This document shows, piece by piece, positions 50,047 through 59,156 of a DNA stretch of 64,000 bases. A program made the position numbers and the translations under genes. Under the pieces are notes generated by a model. It saw only the letters and a list, made by a program, of their open reading frames with translations. It was not told the origin of the DNA and ran no database searches. Every line of letters starts with the position of its first letter. Position 1 is the first letter of the stretch. Origin of the DNA: an uncultured Pseudomonadota bacterium (lineage in GTDB: Bacteria; Pseudomonadota; Gammaproteobacteria; Methylococcales; Methylomonadaceae); NCBI GenBank assembly GCA_903848935.1, contig CAINHO010000010.1, forward strand, positions 44,499 through 108,498, in the 5' to 3' direction.

Positions 50047-51276
50047 TTAACCTAACAATTCAGAAATAGCGAATGCAGAACTAATCGCTCCTTCATGTAA
50101 ACCCTCACCCAAATATGCACCTGCGTGATAAGTGTGATTTTCACCATTGTTCGCAATCACTTCATGGCGATAACGTATCGCAGCGACTGAATACAAAGGC
50201 GTATTGTGTTGTTGTCGATGAATAATTTTGTCAGGGTTAATCCGTTTGTCTAAGTTATATGCCAAGCTGTAATGTGGATATTTACTGGCATCAATTCCAT
50301 ATAAACGATTTAAATAAGCGTTATAGCCATAGTGACCATGCGTATCCGTTTGAAAAACGTCAAATTCGGAATAATAAGAAATGCCGAAATGTTTATAAAA
50401 AGAAATATCGGTATGAATGACGGTTTCAAGCTGATTTTCTTGCCATGCGCCAAAACGGCGTTGTTCATCATCGCTAGCATCACCGAGTAGCTTTAAAACC
50501 TGCTCTGGTGTGACAGCAAACACGACTTTATCAAACGATAAACTCTCGCCATTTTCCATTGTAATTACCACACCCGATGCCGTTCGAACAATCGTTTGGA
50601 TATTCGCTTCACAATGAATCGTGCCATCAAATTGCTCCACTATTTTTTCGATATAACTATAAACACCACCTTCAACTCTGTCCCATTTGGTAAACATACT
50701 GGAATGGCGCAACAGTGGAATAGCAATTTCTGCGGGAAAATCGGCTATTTTTTGATAAGGCATCGAATAGGCATACATCAATAGCATTTTCAACCACACC
50801 GCATGAATTTCATCGTTTAAATACGCGGACATTGGCTGATTGTGGAGTTGCTCTGGCTTTGCCCTAAATGCTGCCAGCAAAAATAATAAGTAACCTTTTA
50901 AAATCGGCAGCACTTTCCACATTTCAGCCACACGTTCTTTCAGTCCCTCGCAATGGTGAATAATTCCTGCGCCAGATTTGTAGCAATGCCCGTCGGAAAG
51001 AAACAACTCACTGGAGGTTTGACCCGGCACCATTTTGACGTTTAACGCCTTCATCAATTTGTGAAAATTGGGGAAATGATCTCGTTGAAATTCAATCACG
51101 CCATTATCGAGAACCAGATTGGAATCAAGATTCACGCCGGTCACATTTTTATTTAACGTGCGGATATTCCCGCCCAGAATCGGCTGTTTTTCAAAAATGG
51201 TAATTTCGTGTTGTTTATTCAACAAATAAGCGGTCGTCATTCCCGCCGCACCTGCGCCTATAATTGCTATTTTCAT
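50047..51276 (-). CDS. NAD(P)/FAD-dependent oxidoreductase (amine oxidase-like)
   Basis: 409 aa. N-terminal Rossmann motif IAIIGAGAAGMTTAYLLN with the downstream FEKQPILGGNIRT (FAD binding), and a C-terminal GAYLGEGLHEGAISSA flavin motif. It resembles the COG2907-type predicted flavoproteins, some of which modify fatty acids; the substrate here is unknown. It is the fourth gene of the operon starting at 55619 and is preceded by a GAGGAA site. Confidence 0.85.
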   Translation of the reverse strand: MKIAIIGAGAAGMTTAYLLNKQHEITIFEKQPILGGNIRTLNKNVTGVNLDSNLVLDNGVIEFQRDHFPNFHKLMKALNVKMVPGQTSSELFLSDGHCYKSGAGIIHHCEGLKERVAEMWKVLPILKGYLLFLLAAFRAKPEQLHNQPMSAYLNDEIHAVWLKMLLMYAYSMPYQKIADFPAEIAIPLLRHSSMFTKWDRVEGGVYSYIEKIVEQFDGTIHCEANIQTIVRTASGVVITMENGESLSFDKVVFAVTPEQVLKLLGDASDDEQRRFGAWQENQLETVIHTDISFYKHFGISYYSEFDVFQTDTHGHYGYNAYLNRLYGIDASKYPHYSLAYNLDKRINPDKIIHRQQHNTPLYSVAAIRYRHEVIANNGENHTYHAGAYLGEGLHEGAISSAFAISELLG

Positions 51277-51317
51277 GTCCAGTTCCTCGCTCGGTTTTTA
51301 ATACAAATACAGGAAAG

Positions 51318-52862
51318 TTAAGCCGTGTTATTACCTTTCACAAATAAATCCCTGCTCAAGTGTTCATACAACATGCTGCCAGTTTTGATAGTCCCGGTAA
51401 AACCAGGAAAGCCCGACGAAGCATTGCAGAAATAAAAATGCGCTAACGACGTGTGATGATTTAAGCGATTGAGGTTTACATTTTTCGGCGTTAAGTTCGA
51501 ACCATAAGAATTACCCGCTGGACTGCCGCAAAATCGCTGATTGGTCGTGGGGCTGCCCGTCATTTTGAAAACCAAATGTTTGCTAAAGTCGGGAATATAA
51601 TCTCTTTCCACGATGGCGATCATGGCATCAAAAATTTCCTTCTTTTTCTGACGATACTTTGCCGCATCGCTAATTTTAAGATCATGGAATCGGTCGTAAT
51701 TCGCCACCGTTAAAAATTCGATGATTTGATGACCTTCGGGACAATCATGCTCATCGGTCAGCAAACTCGGTGTAGTCATCACGAAACTGGGTTTGGAGTA
51801 ATCACCGCGCAAATACATATCGTCAAAGACTTGATTTAAATCTTCTTGTTCACTGTGAAATACATTCCAACGTCCAAAACCGTAATCACGCAAATCCAAA
51901 TCTTTCACCACACAATACGCCATAAAATTGGAGGGTGAATAATCGTACATCAGTTTGCGTTGCACCTTGTTTGAAAAATGTTCAAAACCTATCATTTCAG
52001 CGGCTTTTTTCGGGTCGATATTACAGATAATGTCTTTGCCGTAATGCTCCGTCATCTGCCCGTTGTTCAAGTCTTCGGCAACTACGCCTGTAATCGTTTT
52101 ATCGTGGCGAATAAATTGGGTGACTTTGTGGTTATAAAGAATTTCGCCGCCATTCTCTTCAATCGTTTTGACCAGTACGTTAATCACATGCTCAAAATGT
52201 TTGGTCGGATAATAAGCCCCTCGACAATAACCTATGAAGAGTGTCGCCCATGCGAAAAAGGATAAATCTCTGGGAGGTAATAGAAAATCTGGCCATTGCA
52301 ACGCCAGTAAAGTTTGTGCGGCAAGCGGTAATTGAAATTGGTCAAAAACCTGTTGCAACGTGGTATTGCGATATTTAAACAAACGCCAGTTGTTGCTTAG
52401 ATTCGATAGTACAGATTTAGGATTTAACGGAATCTTTAATTTATCTAGCGCGTCGGCAGTCTGTTCAACTTCGGCAACGAATTTTTCTATCGCTTGTCTA
52501 TGGTTGGGAAACAACGCCTGTAAACGTGTAATTAGTATTTGCAAATCGCTCGGTACATCCAGCGCGTAACCAGGCATTCGGTTATGGTCGTAACCATTGC
52601 TATCGTATTTTTCAAAAGTCACCTCTTGATGCAGATTTAACTTTTTCAAAAAATTATGGACTACGCGCCCTTCGCCACAATTCCACACATAATGAAATTG
52701 GGCATTAAACCGATAGATATTTCCCTCCGTAAACGTATGTCCGTAGCCACCTGGACAATCGTGAGCTTCGAGAATGGTGACTTTTTTGCCCGCCTTCGCC
52801 ATTAACGCGCCAAATGACAATCCCGCTAAACCACTGCCTAAAATTAAATAATCAGTTTTCAT
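51318..52862 (-). CDS. Phytoene desaturase/CrtISO/RetSat-like FAD oxidoreductase
   Basis: 514 aa. N-terminal YLILGSGLAGLSFGALMAKAG dinucleotide fold, LEAHDCPGGYGHTF, and a C-terminal SGFPGFTGTIKTG flavin motif. Homologues desaturate, saturate or isomerise polyene chains. No carotenoid synthesis genes (crtB, crtE) are present here. It overlaps the NirJ-like gene by 11 nt, so the two are translationally coupled and probably act in one pathway. Confidence 0.85.
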   Translation of the reverse strand: MKTDYLILGSGLAGLSFGALMAKAGKKVTILEAHDCPGGYGHTFTEGNIYRFNAQFHYVWNCGEGRVVHNFLKKLNLHQEVTFEKYDSNGYDHNRMPGYALDVPSDLQILITRLQALFPNHRQAIEKFVAEVEQTADALDKLKIPLNPKSVLSNLSNNWRLFKYRNTTLQQVFDQFQLPLAAQTLLALQWPDFLLPPRDLSFFAWATLFIGYCRGAYYPTKHFEHVINVLVKTIEENGGEILYNHKVTQFIRHDKTITGVVAEDLNNGQMTEHYGKDIICNIDPKKAAEMIGFEHFSNKVQRKLMYDYSPSNFMAYCVVKDLDLRDYGFGRWNVFHSEQEDLNQVFDDMYLRGDYSKPSFVMTTPSLLTDEHDCPEGHQIIEFLTVANYDRFHDLKISDAAKYRQKKKEIFDAMIAIVERDYIPDFSKHLVFKMTGSPTTNQRFCGSPAGNSYGSNLTPKNVNLNRLNHHTSLAHFYFCNASSGFPGFTGTIKTGSMLYEHLSRDLFVKGNNTA

Positions 52863-53997
52863 AACCTATCTCCCCATCGTTCAAATAACACCCTGGATCT
52901 TCTGCCCAATAATTCCCCGTCGTTTGTGCGGCACGAACTCGCGTATTACCGTTGCAAATTGTTTGGTAATGACAGGTTTTACAACGTCCTTCGAGAGGAC
53001 GCAGCGAACTTTTCAAACCCGCCATCAATGGGTCGCTGGTATCTTGCCAAATTTCAGAAAACGGACGTTCTTTCACATTGCCTAAATTGTAATGCCACCA
53101 AAATGTATCGGGGTGAACATTGCCGGTGTTATCGATATTTGCCACATTCACGCCCGACGCATTACCGCCCCATTGTGCTAATTTCGCTTGAATATGTGTA
53201 GCTTTTCCAGGAAAACGAGCGCGTACCCAATGTAGAAAATACACGGCATCAGCATCATTATTGCCGGTAACAAATTCACGTTCTTTGCCTTCCAATTCCC
53301 ACTGATAACAAGTTTCAAACAACAAATCCATTGCGTCGCGAGTCATCGTGAAATGCGCGTCATCGTCCCGATTTTTATTGCCACGCCCGCCATAATTCAA
53401 ATGGGACAAATAAAATTTATCGATGTTGTAATCGTCCATCAATTGCAACATCGCCGGAAAATCATGTGCGTTCGATTGCGTCAACGTGTAACGAATGCCG
53501 ACTTTAATACCTTTTTCTAAACACAACTCGATGCCGTGTAACGCTTGAGAAAAAGAACCTTTCGAGCGACGGAACACATCGTGTGTATCTTGAATGCCGT
53601 CCAAACTTACACCGATATAGGAATAATTGATGGCGGCAATTTGGTCGATATTTTCGGGCGAAATTTTCGTCCCGTTACTCGATAAGGCAACATAAAATCC
53701 CATGTCTTTGGCACGTTGCGAAATGGTGAAAATATCAGGATGCAACAACGGTTCGCCACCCGACAAAATCAACACCGGTACTTTGAACGCTTTTAAATCA
53801 TCCATCACCGTGTAAATTTCCGGCGTAGTGAGTTCGTTCGGAAAATCTTTGTCCGCCGACGTGGTGTAACAATGTTGGCAAGTTAAATTACAACGACGAA
53901 TTAAATTCCAAATCACCACGGGCGCAACAGGTTTTCGCGTAGGTTTTAACAACGTTGGCGCAATCACTTCGCGCATATATTGGCTAAGTCTAAACAT
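52852..53997 (-). CDS. nirJ: NirJ-like radical SAM/SPASM enzyme
   Basis: 381 aa. The radical SAM cluster motif is CNLTCQHC (about 36-43), the Gly-rich SAM motif is LILSGGEPLLHPDI (about 75-88), and a C-terminal SPASM-like Cys set is C-x2-C-x5-C (CKTCHYQTIC). The N-terminus MFRLSQYMREVI and PVVIWNLIRRCNLTC match NirJ, which removes two propionate side chains during haem d1 synthesis. No nirS, nirF, nirN or nirDLGH genes are in view. The neighbours are two flavin desaturase-like enzymes, so a different tetrapyrrole or lipid substrate is possible. Confidence 0.85.
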   Translation of the reverse strand: MFRLSQYMREVIAPTLLKPTRKPVAPVVIWNLIRRCNLTCQHCYTTSADKDFPNELTTPEIYTVMDDLKAFKVPVLILSGGEPLLHPDIFTISQRAKDMGFYVALSSNGTKISPENIDQIAAINYSYIGVSLDGIQDTHDVFRRSKGSFSQALHGIELCLEKGIKVGIRYTLTQSNAHDFPAMLQLMDDYNIDKFYLSHLNYGGRGNKNRDDDAHFTMTRDAMDLLFETCYQWELEGKEREFVTGNNDADAVYFLHWVRARFPGKATHIQAKLAQWGGNASGVNVANIDNTGNVHPDTFWWHYNLGNVKERPFSEIWQDTSDPLMAGLKSSLRPLEGRCKTCHYQTICNGNTRVRAAQTTGNYWAEDPGCYLNDGEIGYEN

Positions 53998-53999
53998 TT

Positions 54000-55619
54000 T
54001 TAGGGGTGCAAAGTGTGAATTAAATTGGGATATTTTTGTAAGGTTTCATTTTGAATAAAACCCAATTGTCCTGCGCGGTAAGCGTGCGAATAAACTAAAA
54101 CTTCGGGCGGTAACTTTTCAGAATCCACCAACACCAAACCGTCCGAATGTTCTTGCACCCATGTCTGCAAGGTTTCGGGTGAATTTAATAACGTTAGCGG
54201 TTGTGTCAAACGTCCGTGAAATTGAAATTGATCGTGATATTTTCCCGCATAAAACGCGACAGGTTTATTTTCGACACGAAACTGAGAAATTTTTTCAGCA
54301 ATTGGTTTGGTATCAAATCGGTCGGCGTACAACTCAAAATAACTCGCAGCAATCAACGTCGGTGCAGCAATCGACAGAATGCAGATATGAAAAACGATGC
54401 GTTTAACATCTGTGCGTTTAACGCAGCTAACAAGTAACACAATTAGTCCTAACGCCACGCCCCATAACGGATTAAAACCGTTTAGTTTTTCCTGCCAGTG
54501 AAAAATAGAGTTTAACATCGGAAATATACCCAGTATTAGCGCGATAAAACCAACAAAAAATCCAATGCCAAAATAGGCGTTCTGCCACGGTTTTTTTTCT
54601 TTGATTTCATCCGCCGCACGCGCCAGCAATAACGCTAACGCGGGAATGAGCGGCAATAAATAATGAATGCGTTTGCCGCTCACCACTGAAAACATCACAA
54701 AAACCGGCAACACCCACGCGATACAAAAACGTACACTGTAATCGTTTAAAGTCAGTTGTTTCGCACCTTGCCAAAGCGGTTTAAAAAACAACCACGGCAA
54801 TAATAACAACGGCAAACGTTCTAAATACCAATACCACGGTAATTGATGTGCGAAAGATTTAACCAAACGACCGCTAGTTTGTCCGAGAAAAATCGCATTT
54901 CGATACGCTTCGCCGCCCGAAATTCCCGCTGGAATTGCCCACGCTAACGCTAAACTCGCGCCAATGAAAATCGCGGCGAGTAATTTCAAATACCAATCAC
55001 GCCACTGAAAATCAGCCGTTTTATTCTGCAACCACCACGGCGCAAGCAATGCCACCGGTAAAATTTGCAACAATACAACCGGCCCTTTACTTAATACGCC
55101 GCCACCGATGGCGAAACCGAGTAAAAACACGTCACGCCACGCATTTGAGCGCGAAAGTTTTAATAAGCTATAAATTGCCAACAAGACGAAAAATGCTAAC
55201 AACATATCGAACATCGTCAGCGTGCTGAAAATCAACCAAAACGATGAGCCAAGTAAAATGAGCGGCGTTAACTCGGCAACTTGTGGACGGTCACGCCACA
55301 ATTCACGCGCCACAGAACCTGATAATAATGTCGAACCCAAGGCAAATAACGGCGAAATCAAGCGCGGTGTCCATTCGTTCACGCCAAAAATCCACCAACT
55401 TAATTGCATTAACCAAAATAACAACGGCGGTTTGTGGCTATACGTTTCGCCGTTGAGATGCGGTACTAAAAAATCGCCTCGCACCCACATTTCCCATGCC
55501 ACCCCAACGTAACGGGTTTCGTCGATAGGCATGAGCGGGCGAATCACTAGATTTACCGCAATTAGCACTGTCCATAAAAGCAGAATTTGAATCATAACGA
55601 GGGTTCTTTGAGTTTTCAT
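54000..55619 (-). CDS. ArnT-like glycosyltransferase (GT83, polyprenyl-phosphate sugar dependent)
   Basis: 539 aa from the ATG at 55619 (a TTG at 55640 would add 7 residues). About 11-12 membrane helices. N-terminal loop has PIDETRYVGVAWEMWVRGDFL with the conserved acidic residues, then HKPPLLFWLMQ; a C-terminal periplasmic domain is short. GT-C enzymes of this type move sugars from undecaprenyl phosphate to lipid A or other targets. A DPM1-like GT2 and a LAB_N protein that could supply the donor are at 58138-59143. It heads the operon with nirJ (2-nt gap). Confidence 0.85.
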   Translation of the reverse strand: MKTQRTLVMIQILLLWTVLIAVNLVIRPLMPIDETRYVGVAWEMWVRGDFLVPHLNGETYSHKPPLLFWLMQLSWWIFGVNEWTPRLISPLFALGSTLLSGSVARELWRDRPQVAELTPLILLGSSFWLIFSTLTMFDMLLAFFVLLAIYSLLKLSRSNAWRDVFLLGFAIGGGVLSKGPVVLLQILPVALLAPWWLQNKTADFQWRDWYLKLLAAIFIGASLALAWAIPAGISGGEAYRNAIFLGQTSGRLVKSFAHQLPWYWYLERLPLLLLPWLFFKPLWQGAKQLTLNDYSVRFCIAWVLPVFVMFSVVSGKRIHYLLPLIPALALLLARAADEIKEKKPWQNAYFGIGFFVGFIALILGIFPMLNSIFHWQEKLNGFNPLWGVALGLIVLLVSCVKRTDVKRIVFHICILSIAAPTLIAASYFELYADRFDTKPIAEKISQFRVENKPVAFYAGKYHDQFQFHGRLTQPLTLLNSPETLQTWVQEHSDGLVLVDSEKLPPEVLVYSHAYRAGQLGFIQNETLQKYPNLIHTLHP

Positions 55620-55710
55620 TTGACTCAATTTTACCTTCAAAATCGCGTTTGCATCTAAAACTATAGAATGCCATGATTTGTGCCACTTTAAATCAATCTA
55701 TAAAAACCTT

Positions 55711-57063
55711 ATGAGCAATCAATCCCCGCGTATTTTAGTTGTCGATGATGAACCCGATATTCGCCATTTGTTAGGTGAAATTTTGGAAGATGAAGGCTAT
55801 CAAGTCAGCATGGCTGAAAATGCTAGCGTCGCAAAAGAGTTAAAAATTTCAACCAATCCCGATTTGATTTTGCTTGATATTTGGATGCCGGACACTGACG
55901 GCATTACGTTATTAAAAGAATGGCTCGCCGAAGAAAAAACGCTGTGTCCGGTGATTATGATGTCGGGGCATGGTTCTGTTGAAGCGGCGGTTGAAGCGAC
56001 ACGTTTAGGTGCATTCGACTTTTTAGAAAAGCCATTATCGTTGGCGAAATTATTGTTAATTGTTGAAAAAGCTCTTGAAGCCGGTCAACAAAATGTAGGA
56101 CTGCACCAAGCGATTCACGTTGACATTGATCCTACGGGAAAAAGTGCCGCTGTGGCGCGAACCAAAGAGCAATTAAAACGCCTCGCGCAACATGACACAC
56201 GGGTTTTATTTGTTGGTGAAGCTGGCGTAGGCAAAGAACTTTATGCGCGATATTTACACAATCACAGCGCACACAAAAATGGCGCATTTATCAATGTTGC
56301 CGTCGGCAGTATTTCGCCCGAAAATTCGGCAGTCGAATTTTTTGGCAAAGAAGACGGGCATCGAATTTATCAAGGGTTGCTCGAGCGGGCGAATAACGGC
56401 ACGTTGTTTTTGGGCGAAATTGGCGATATGGACAAAGAAACCCAATTGCGATTATTGAGTGCGTTGGAATCTCGTTCATTTTTGCGAGTGGGTGGCAGTG
56501 AAGCGGTGAATGTTGATGTTCATGTGGTGGCTTCGACGCGCATGGCGTTAGATGAAGAGGTACGTTTTGGGCGATTTCGCCACGAACTTTATTATTTGCT
56601 CAATGAAGTGACAATCACGATTGCGCCATTGCGTGAACACAGTGAAGATGTGCCTGCATTATTGAATTTTTATGTCGATTATTTTGTGACGCATGAAAAA
56701 TTGGCGTTTCGGCGTTTTTCGATGGCTGCACAAAATTATTTACGCAATTACAGTTGGCGCGGCAACGTTCGTGAACTCAAAAATGTGGTGCAACGTCTGA
56801 TGATTTTGGGCGTGGGCGAAGCGATTGAATTGGATGAAGTGAAAAATACACTCGGCAAAATTAGCAGTGATTCGATGATGATGTCGTCGATTCCGGAGTT
56901 TTTTAATTTACCTCTAAAAGAAGCTCGTGACCATTTTGAAAAAGCGTATTTGGAATATCATTTTGAGAAAACTGGCGGCAGTGTGGCGAAATTATCGGCG
57001 GCGGTTGGCATGGAGCGCACACATTTATATCGTAAACTGCACTCGTTGAATATCAAGTTATAA
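55711..57063 (+). CDS. NtrX-like response regulator lacking the sigma-54 contact motif
   Basis: 450 aa from the ATG at 55711; the frame can be read from 55678 but MSNQSPRILVVDDEPD is the natural N-terminus. The receiver domain is intact (VVDDEPD; phospho-Asp in LLDIWMPDTDG; MMSG; FLEKPLS). The AAA+ domain keeps Walker A GEAGVGKE (about 169-176), but the GAFTGA loop is replaced by an unrelated stretch (FFGKEDGHRIYQGLLE, about 210-225) and Walker B is GTLFLGEIGD with Gly for Asp. The C-terminal Fis-type HTH is GGSVAKLSAAVGMERTHLYRKL. It is expected to bind DNA but not to activate sigma-54. No sensor kinase gene is adjacent. Confidence 0.88.
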   Translation: MSNQSPRILVVDDEPDIRHLLGEILEDEGYQVSMAENASVAKELKISTNPDLILLDIWMPDTDGITLLKEWLAEEKTLCPVIMMSGHGSVEAAVEATRLGAFDFLEKPLSLAKLLLIVEKALEAGQQNVGLHQAIHVDIDPTGKSAAVARTKEQLKRLAQHDTRVLFVGEAGVGKELYARYLHNHSAHKNGAFINVAVGSISPENSAVEFFGKEDGHRIYQGLLERANNGTLFLGEIGDMDKETQLRLLSALESRSFLRVGGSEAVNVDVHVVASTRMALDEEVRFGRFRHELYYLLNEVTITIAPLREHSEDVPALLNFYVDYFVTHEKLAFRRFSMAAQNYLRNYSWRGNVRELKNVVQRLMILGVGEAIELDEVKNTLGKISSDSMMMSSIPEFFNLPLKEARDHFEKAYLEYHFEKTGGSVAKLSAAVGMERTHLYRKLHSLNIKL

Positions 57064-57074
57064 GCGATGCGCGG

Positions 57075-57104
57075 TTGTTATATCAGCACTTACTGGTCTA
57101 TAAT
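57075..57104 (+). promoter_or_regulatory. Sigma-70 promoter of rplM-rpsI
   Basis: TTGTTA - 18 bp - TATAAT, located about 85 nt before the rplM start. The leader between them could house ribosomal-protein feedback control, but I see no clear conserved structure. Confidence 0.65.
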
Positions 57105-57189
57105 GTCCGCTATAAGAACCGGCTGTAAAAGTTGGTGATTTACTTAATTTTCGCTCTCAATTATTGAGATTTTTGGTAGAAATAAAACA

Positions 57190-57630
57190 ATGAAAACATT
57201 TAGCGCAAAACCCGCAGAAGTAAAACGCGATTGGTATGTGGTTGATGCAGAAGGTAAAACGTTAGGACGTTTGGCTTCTGAAATCGCACTCCGCCTTCGT
57301 GGCAAACATAAACCTGAATACACGCCACACGTTGACACCGGTGATTACATCATCGTTGTAAATGCTGAAAAAATCGGTGTGACGGGCAATAAAGAAAAAA
57401 ACAAACTTTACCAACATCACACTGGTTACATCGGTAATTTGAAAACAACGACGTTGGGTAAATTAAGAAAAACCTTCCCTGATCGTATTCTAACGACAGC
57501 GGTAAAAGGGATGTTACCGAACAATCCATTGGGTCGTGCGATGTTTAAAAAGTTGAAAGTGTATGCTGGTTCAGAACACGAGCATCAAGCGCAACAACCT
57601 AAAGTTTTAGAATTATTTGTGAGTAAATAA
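57190..57630 (+). CDS. rplM: 50S ribosomal protein L13
   Basis: 146 aa. N-terminal [20 protein letters not shown] and the signature [23 protein letters not shown] segment (about 93-112) identify L13. It is 2 nt upstream of rpsI in the universal pair. Confidence 0.98.
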   Translation: MKTFSAKPAEVKRDWYVVDAEGKTLGRLASEIALRLRGKHKPEYTPHVDTGDYIIVVNAEKIGVTGNKEKNKLYQHHTGYIGNLKTTTLGKLRKTFPDRILTTAVKGMLPNNPLGRAMFKKLKVYAGSEHEHQAQQPKVLELFVSK

Positions 57631-57632
57631 AC

Positions 57633-58025
57633 ATGGCTGCAACTCAATATTATGGAACGGGTCGTCGTAAAAGTGCTACTGCACGAGTTTACGCTACCAT
57701 CGGTACAGGCAAAATCACCGTTAACACGAAAACTTTGGAAGAATACTTTGGTCGTAAAACCGATCAAATGGTGTCTTGCCAACCGTTAGAATGCGTTGAT
57801 ATGATTGGTAAATTCGACTTAAATATCATTGTTAAAGGCAGTGGTCCTTCGGGTCAAGCTGGTGCAATTCGTCACGGTTTAACTCGTGCGTTAATGGTTT
57901 ATGACGAAACATTGCGTCCTGCATTAAGAAAAGCGGGCTTTGTAACTCGTGATTCGCGTGAAGTTGAACGTAAAAAAATCGGCTTACACAAAGCGCGAAA
58001 ACGTCCACAATACTCAAAACGTTAA
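57633..58025 (+). CDS. rpsI: 30S ribosomal protein S9
   Basis: 130 aa. Signature motifs [15 protein letters not shown] near the N-terminus and [19 protein letters not shown] (about 69-87); basic C-terminus [11 protein letters not shown] contacts P-site tRNA. Confidence 0.98.
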   Translation: MAATQYYGTGRRKSATARVYATIGTGKITVNTKTLEEYFGRKTDQMVSCQPLECVDMIGKFDLNIIVKGSGPSGQAGAIRHGLTRALMVYDETLRPALRKAGFVTRDSREVERKKIGLHKARKRPQYSKR

Positions 58026-58074
58026 TCGTTTTGGCTTATGTGTTGGGATTTTTACTCAACGCATTGGGCGAATG

Positions 58075-58107
58075 AAGGGCTGCATTTTAAAATGTAGCCC
58101 TTTTTTT
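58075..58107 (+). terminator. Terminator of rplM-rpsI
   Basis: GGGCTGCATT-TTAA-AATGTAGCCC followed by seven T residues, 50 nt after rpsI. Confidence 0.9.
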
Positions 58108-58137
58108 ATGGTTCGATTCTAAAAATTAGAGGTTTTT

Positions 58138-58866
58138 GTGACGATTTCAATCGTTGTTCCCGTTCATAATGAAGCTGAAAATATCAGCCCGTTATTAAAC
58201 GAAATTACCACTGCACTACAAAATTTTGCCGATTACGAAATCATTTATATTGATGACGGCAGCCAGGATGATACGTTCGCGGTGTTAAAGACAGCTCAAC
58301 AAACGATTCCAAAATTGCGTGTTTTTCATCATGAAAAAAGTTGCGGACAAAGTGCGGCAATTTATACCGGCATTAAAGCGGCAAAATTTCCCGTGATTGC
58401 TACGCTTGACGGCGATGGGCAAAATAATCCCGCCGACATTCCGAATTTGTACGCGCAATTACAATCGCAACGTGAAACCAATTCAAAACTTGCCATGATT
58501 GCGGGTTGGCGAAACCAACGGAACGATTCGGCGTGGCGATTATTGTCATCAAAATTCGCCAACGGCATTCGCTCAAAATTATTAGGCGACGCTACACCTG
58601 ACACGGGTTGCGGTTTAAAAGTATTTTTACGCGATGCAGCGTTGCAACTCCCGTTTTTCGACCACTATCACCGTTTTTTACCCGCGTTAATGTTACGCGC
58701 TGGCTATCAGGTCGTTTCTGTTCCCGTCACGCATCGTGCCAGAGAACGTGGCGTTTCTAACTACGGTACGCTCGACCGGTTGTGGGTAGGAATTAGCGAT
58801 ATTGCAGGCGTAATTTGGTTGAAAACACGCATGAAACTCACCGAGGTCAGTGAAATTGAACGTTAA
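58138..58866 (+). CDS. DPM1-like family 2 glycosyltransferase
   Basis: 242 aa, GTG start with an AGAGG site. GT-A fold: ISIVVPVHNEAENISPLL at the N-terminus, the metal-binding region IYIDDGSQDDT and TLDGDGQNNPADIP, then TGCGLKVFLRD. Homologues transfer a sugar to polyprenyl phosphate. There are no C-terminal membrane helices. It overlaps the LAB_N gene by 17 nt and is likely its functional partner. Confidence 0.9.
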   Translation: MTISIVVPVHNEAENISPLLNEITTALQNFADYEIIYIDDGSQDDTFAVLKTAQQTIPKLRVFHHEKSCGQSAAIYTGIKAAKFPVIATLDGDGQNNPADIPNLYAQLQSQRETNSKLAMIAGWRNQRNDSAWRLLSSKFANGIRSKLLGDATPDTGCGLKVFLRDAALQLPFFDHYHRFLPALMLRAGYQVVSVPVTHRARERGVSNYGTLDRLWVGISDIAGVIWLKTRMKLTEVSEIER

Positions 58867-59143
58867 TTTAAGCCAAGAAACGATTTGGTTAGGTATTGGT
58901 TTTATTGGGCAGGCGTTATTTTCGGCACGCTTTATTGTCCAATGGCTCAAAAGTGAAAAAGTGAAAAAAAGCGTTTTCCCCGTCGCCTTTTGGTACTTCA
59001 GCATTGGCGGCGGCGTAACGTTATTGGCGTATGCGATTTACCGCGAAGATCCTGTTTTTATTTTGGGACAAGCGAGCGGTTTGTTGATTTATACTCGCAA
59101 TTTGTATTTTGTTTTTGATGAAAAAAATCGTCATGCGAAGTAA
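58850..59143 (+). CDS. Lipid A biosynthesis N-terminal domain (LAB_N) protein
   Basis: 97 aa, GTG start inside the end of the GT2 gene. Three membrane helices; the LAB_N signature is GQALFSARFIVQWLKSEK with SVFPVAFWYFSIGGG. LAB_N proteins typically accompany DPM1-like GT2 and ArnT-like enzymes in lipid glycosylation. Confidence 0.88.
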   Translation: MKLNVNLSQETIWLGIGFIGQALFSARFIVQWLKSEKVKKSVFPVAFWYFSIGGGVTLLAYAIYREDPVFILGQASGLLIYTRNLYFVFDEKNRHAK

Positions 59144-59156
59144 CTAGGATGACGAA

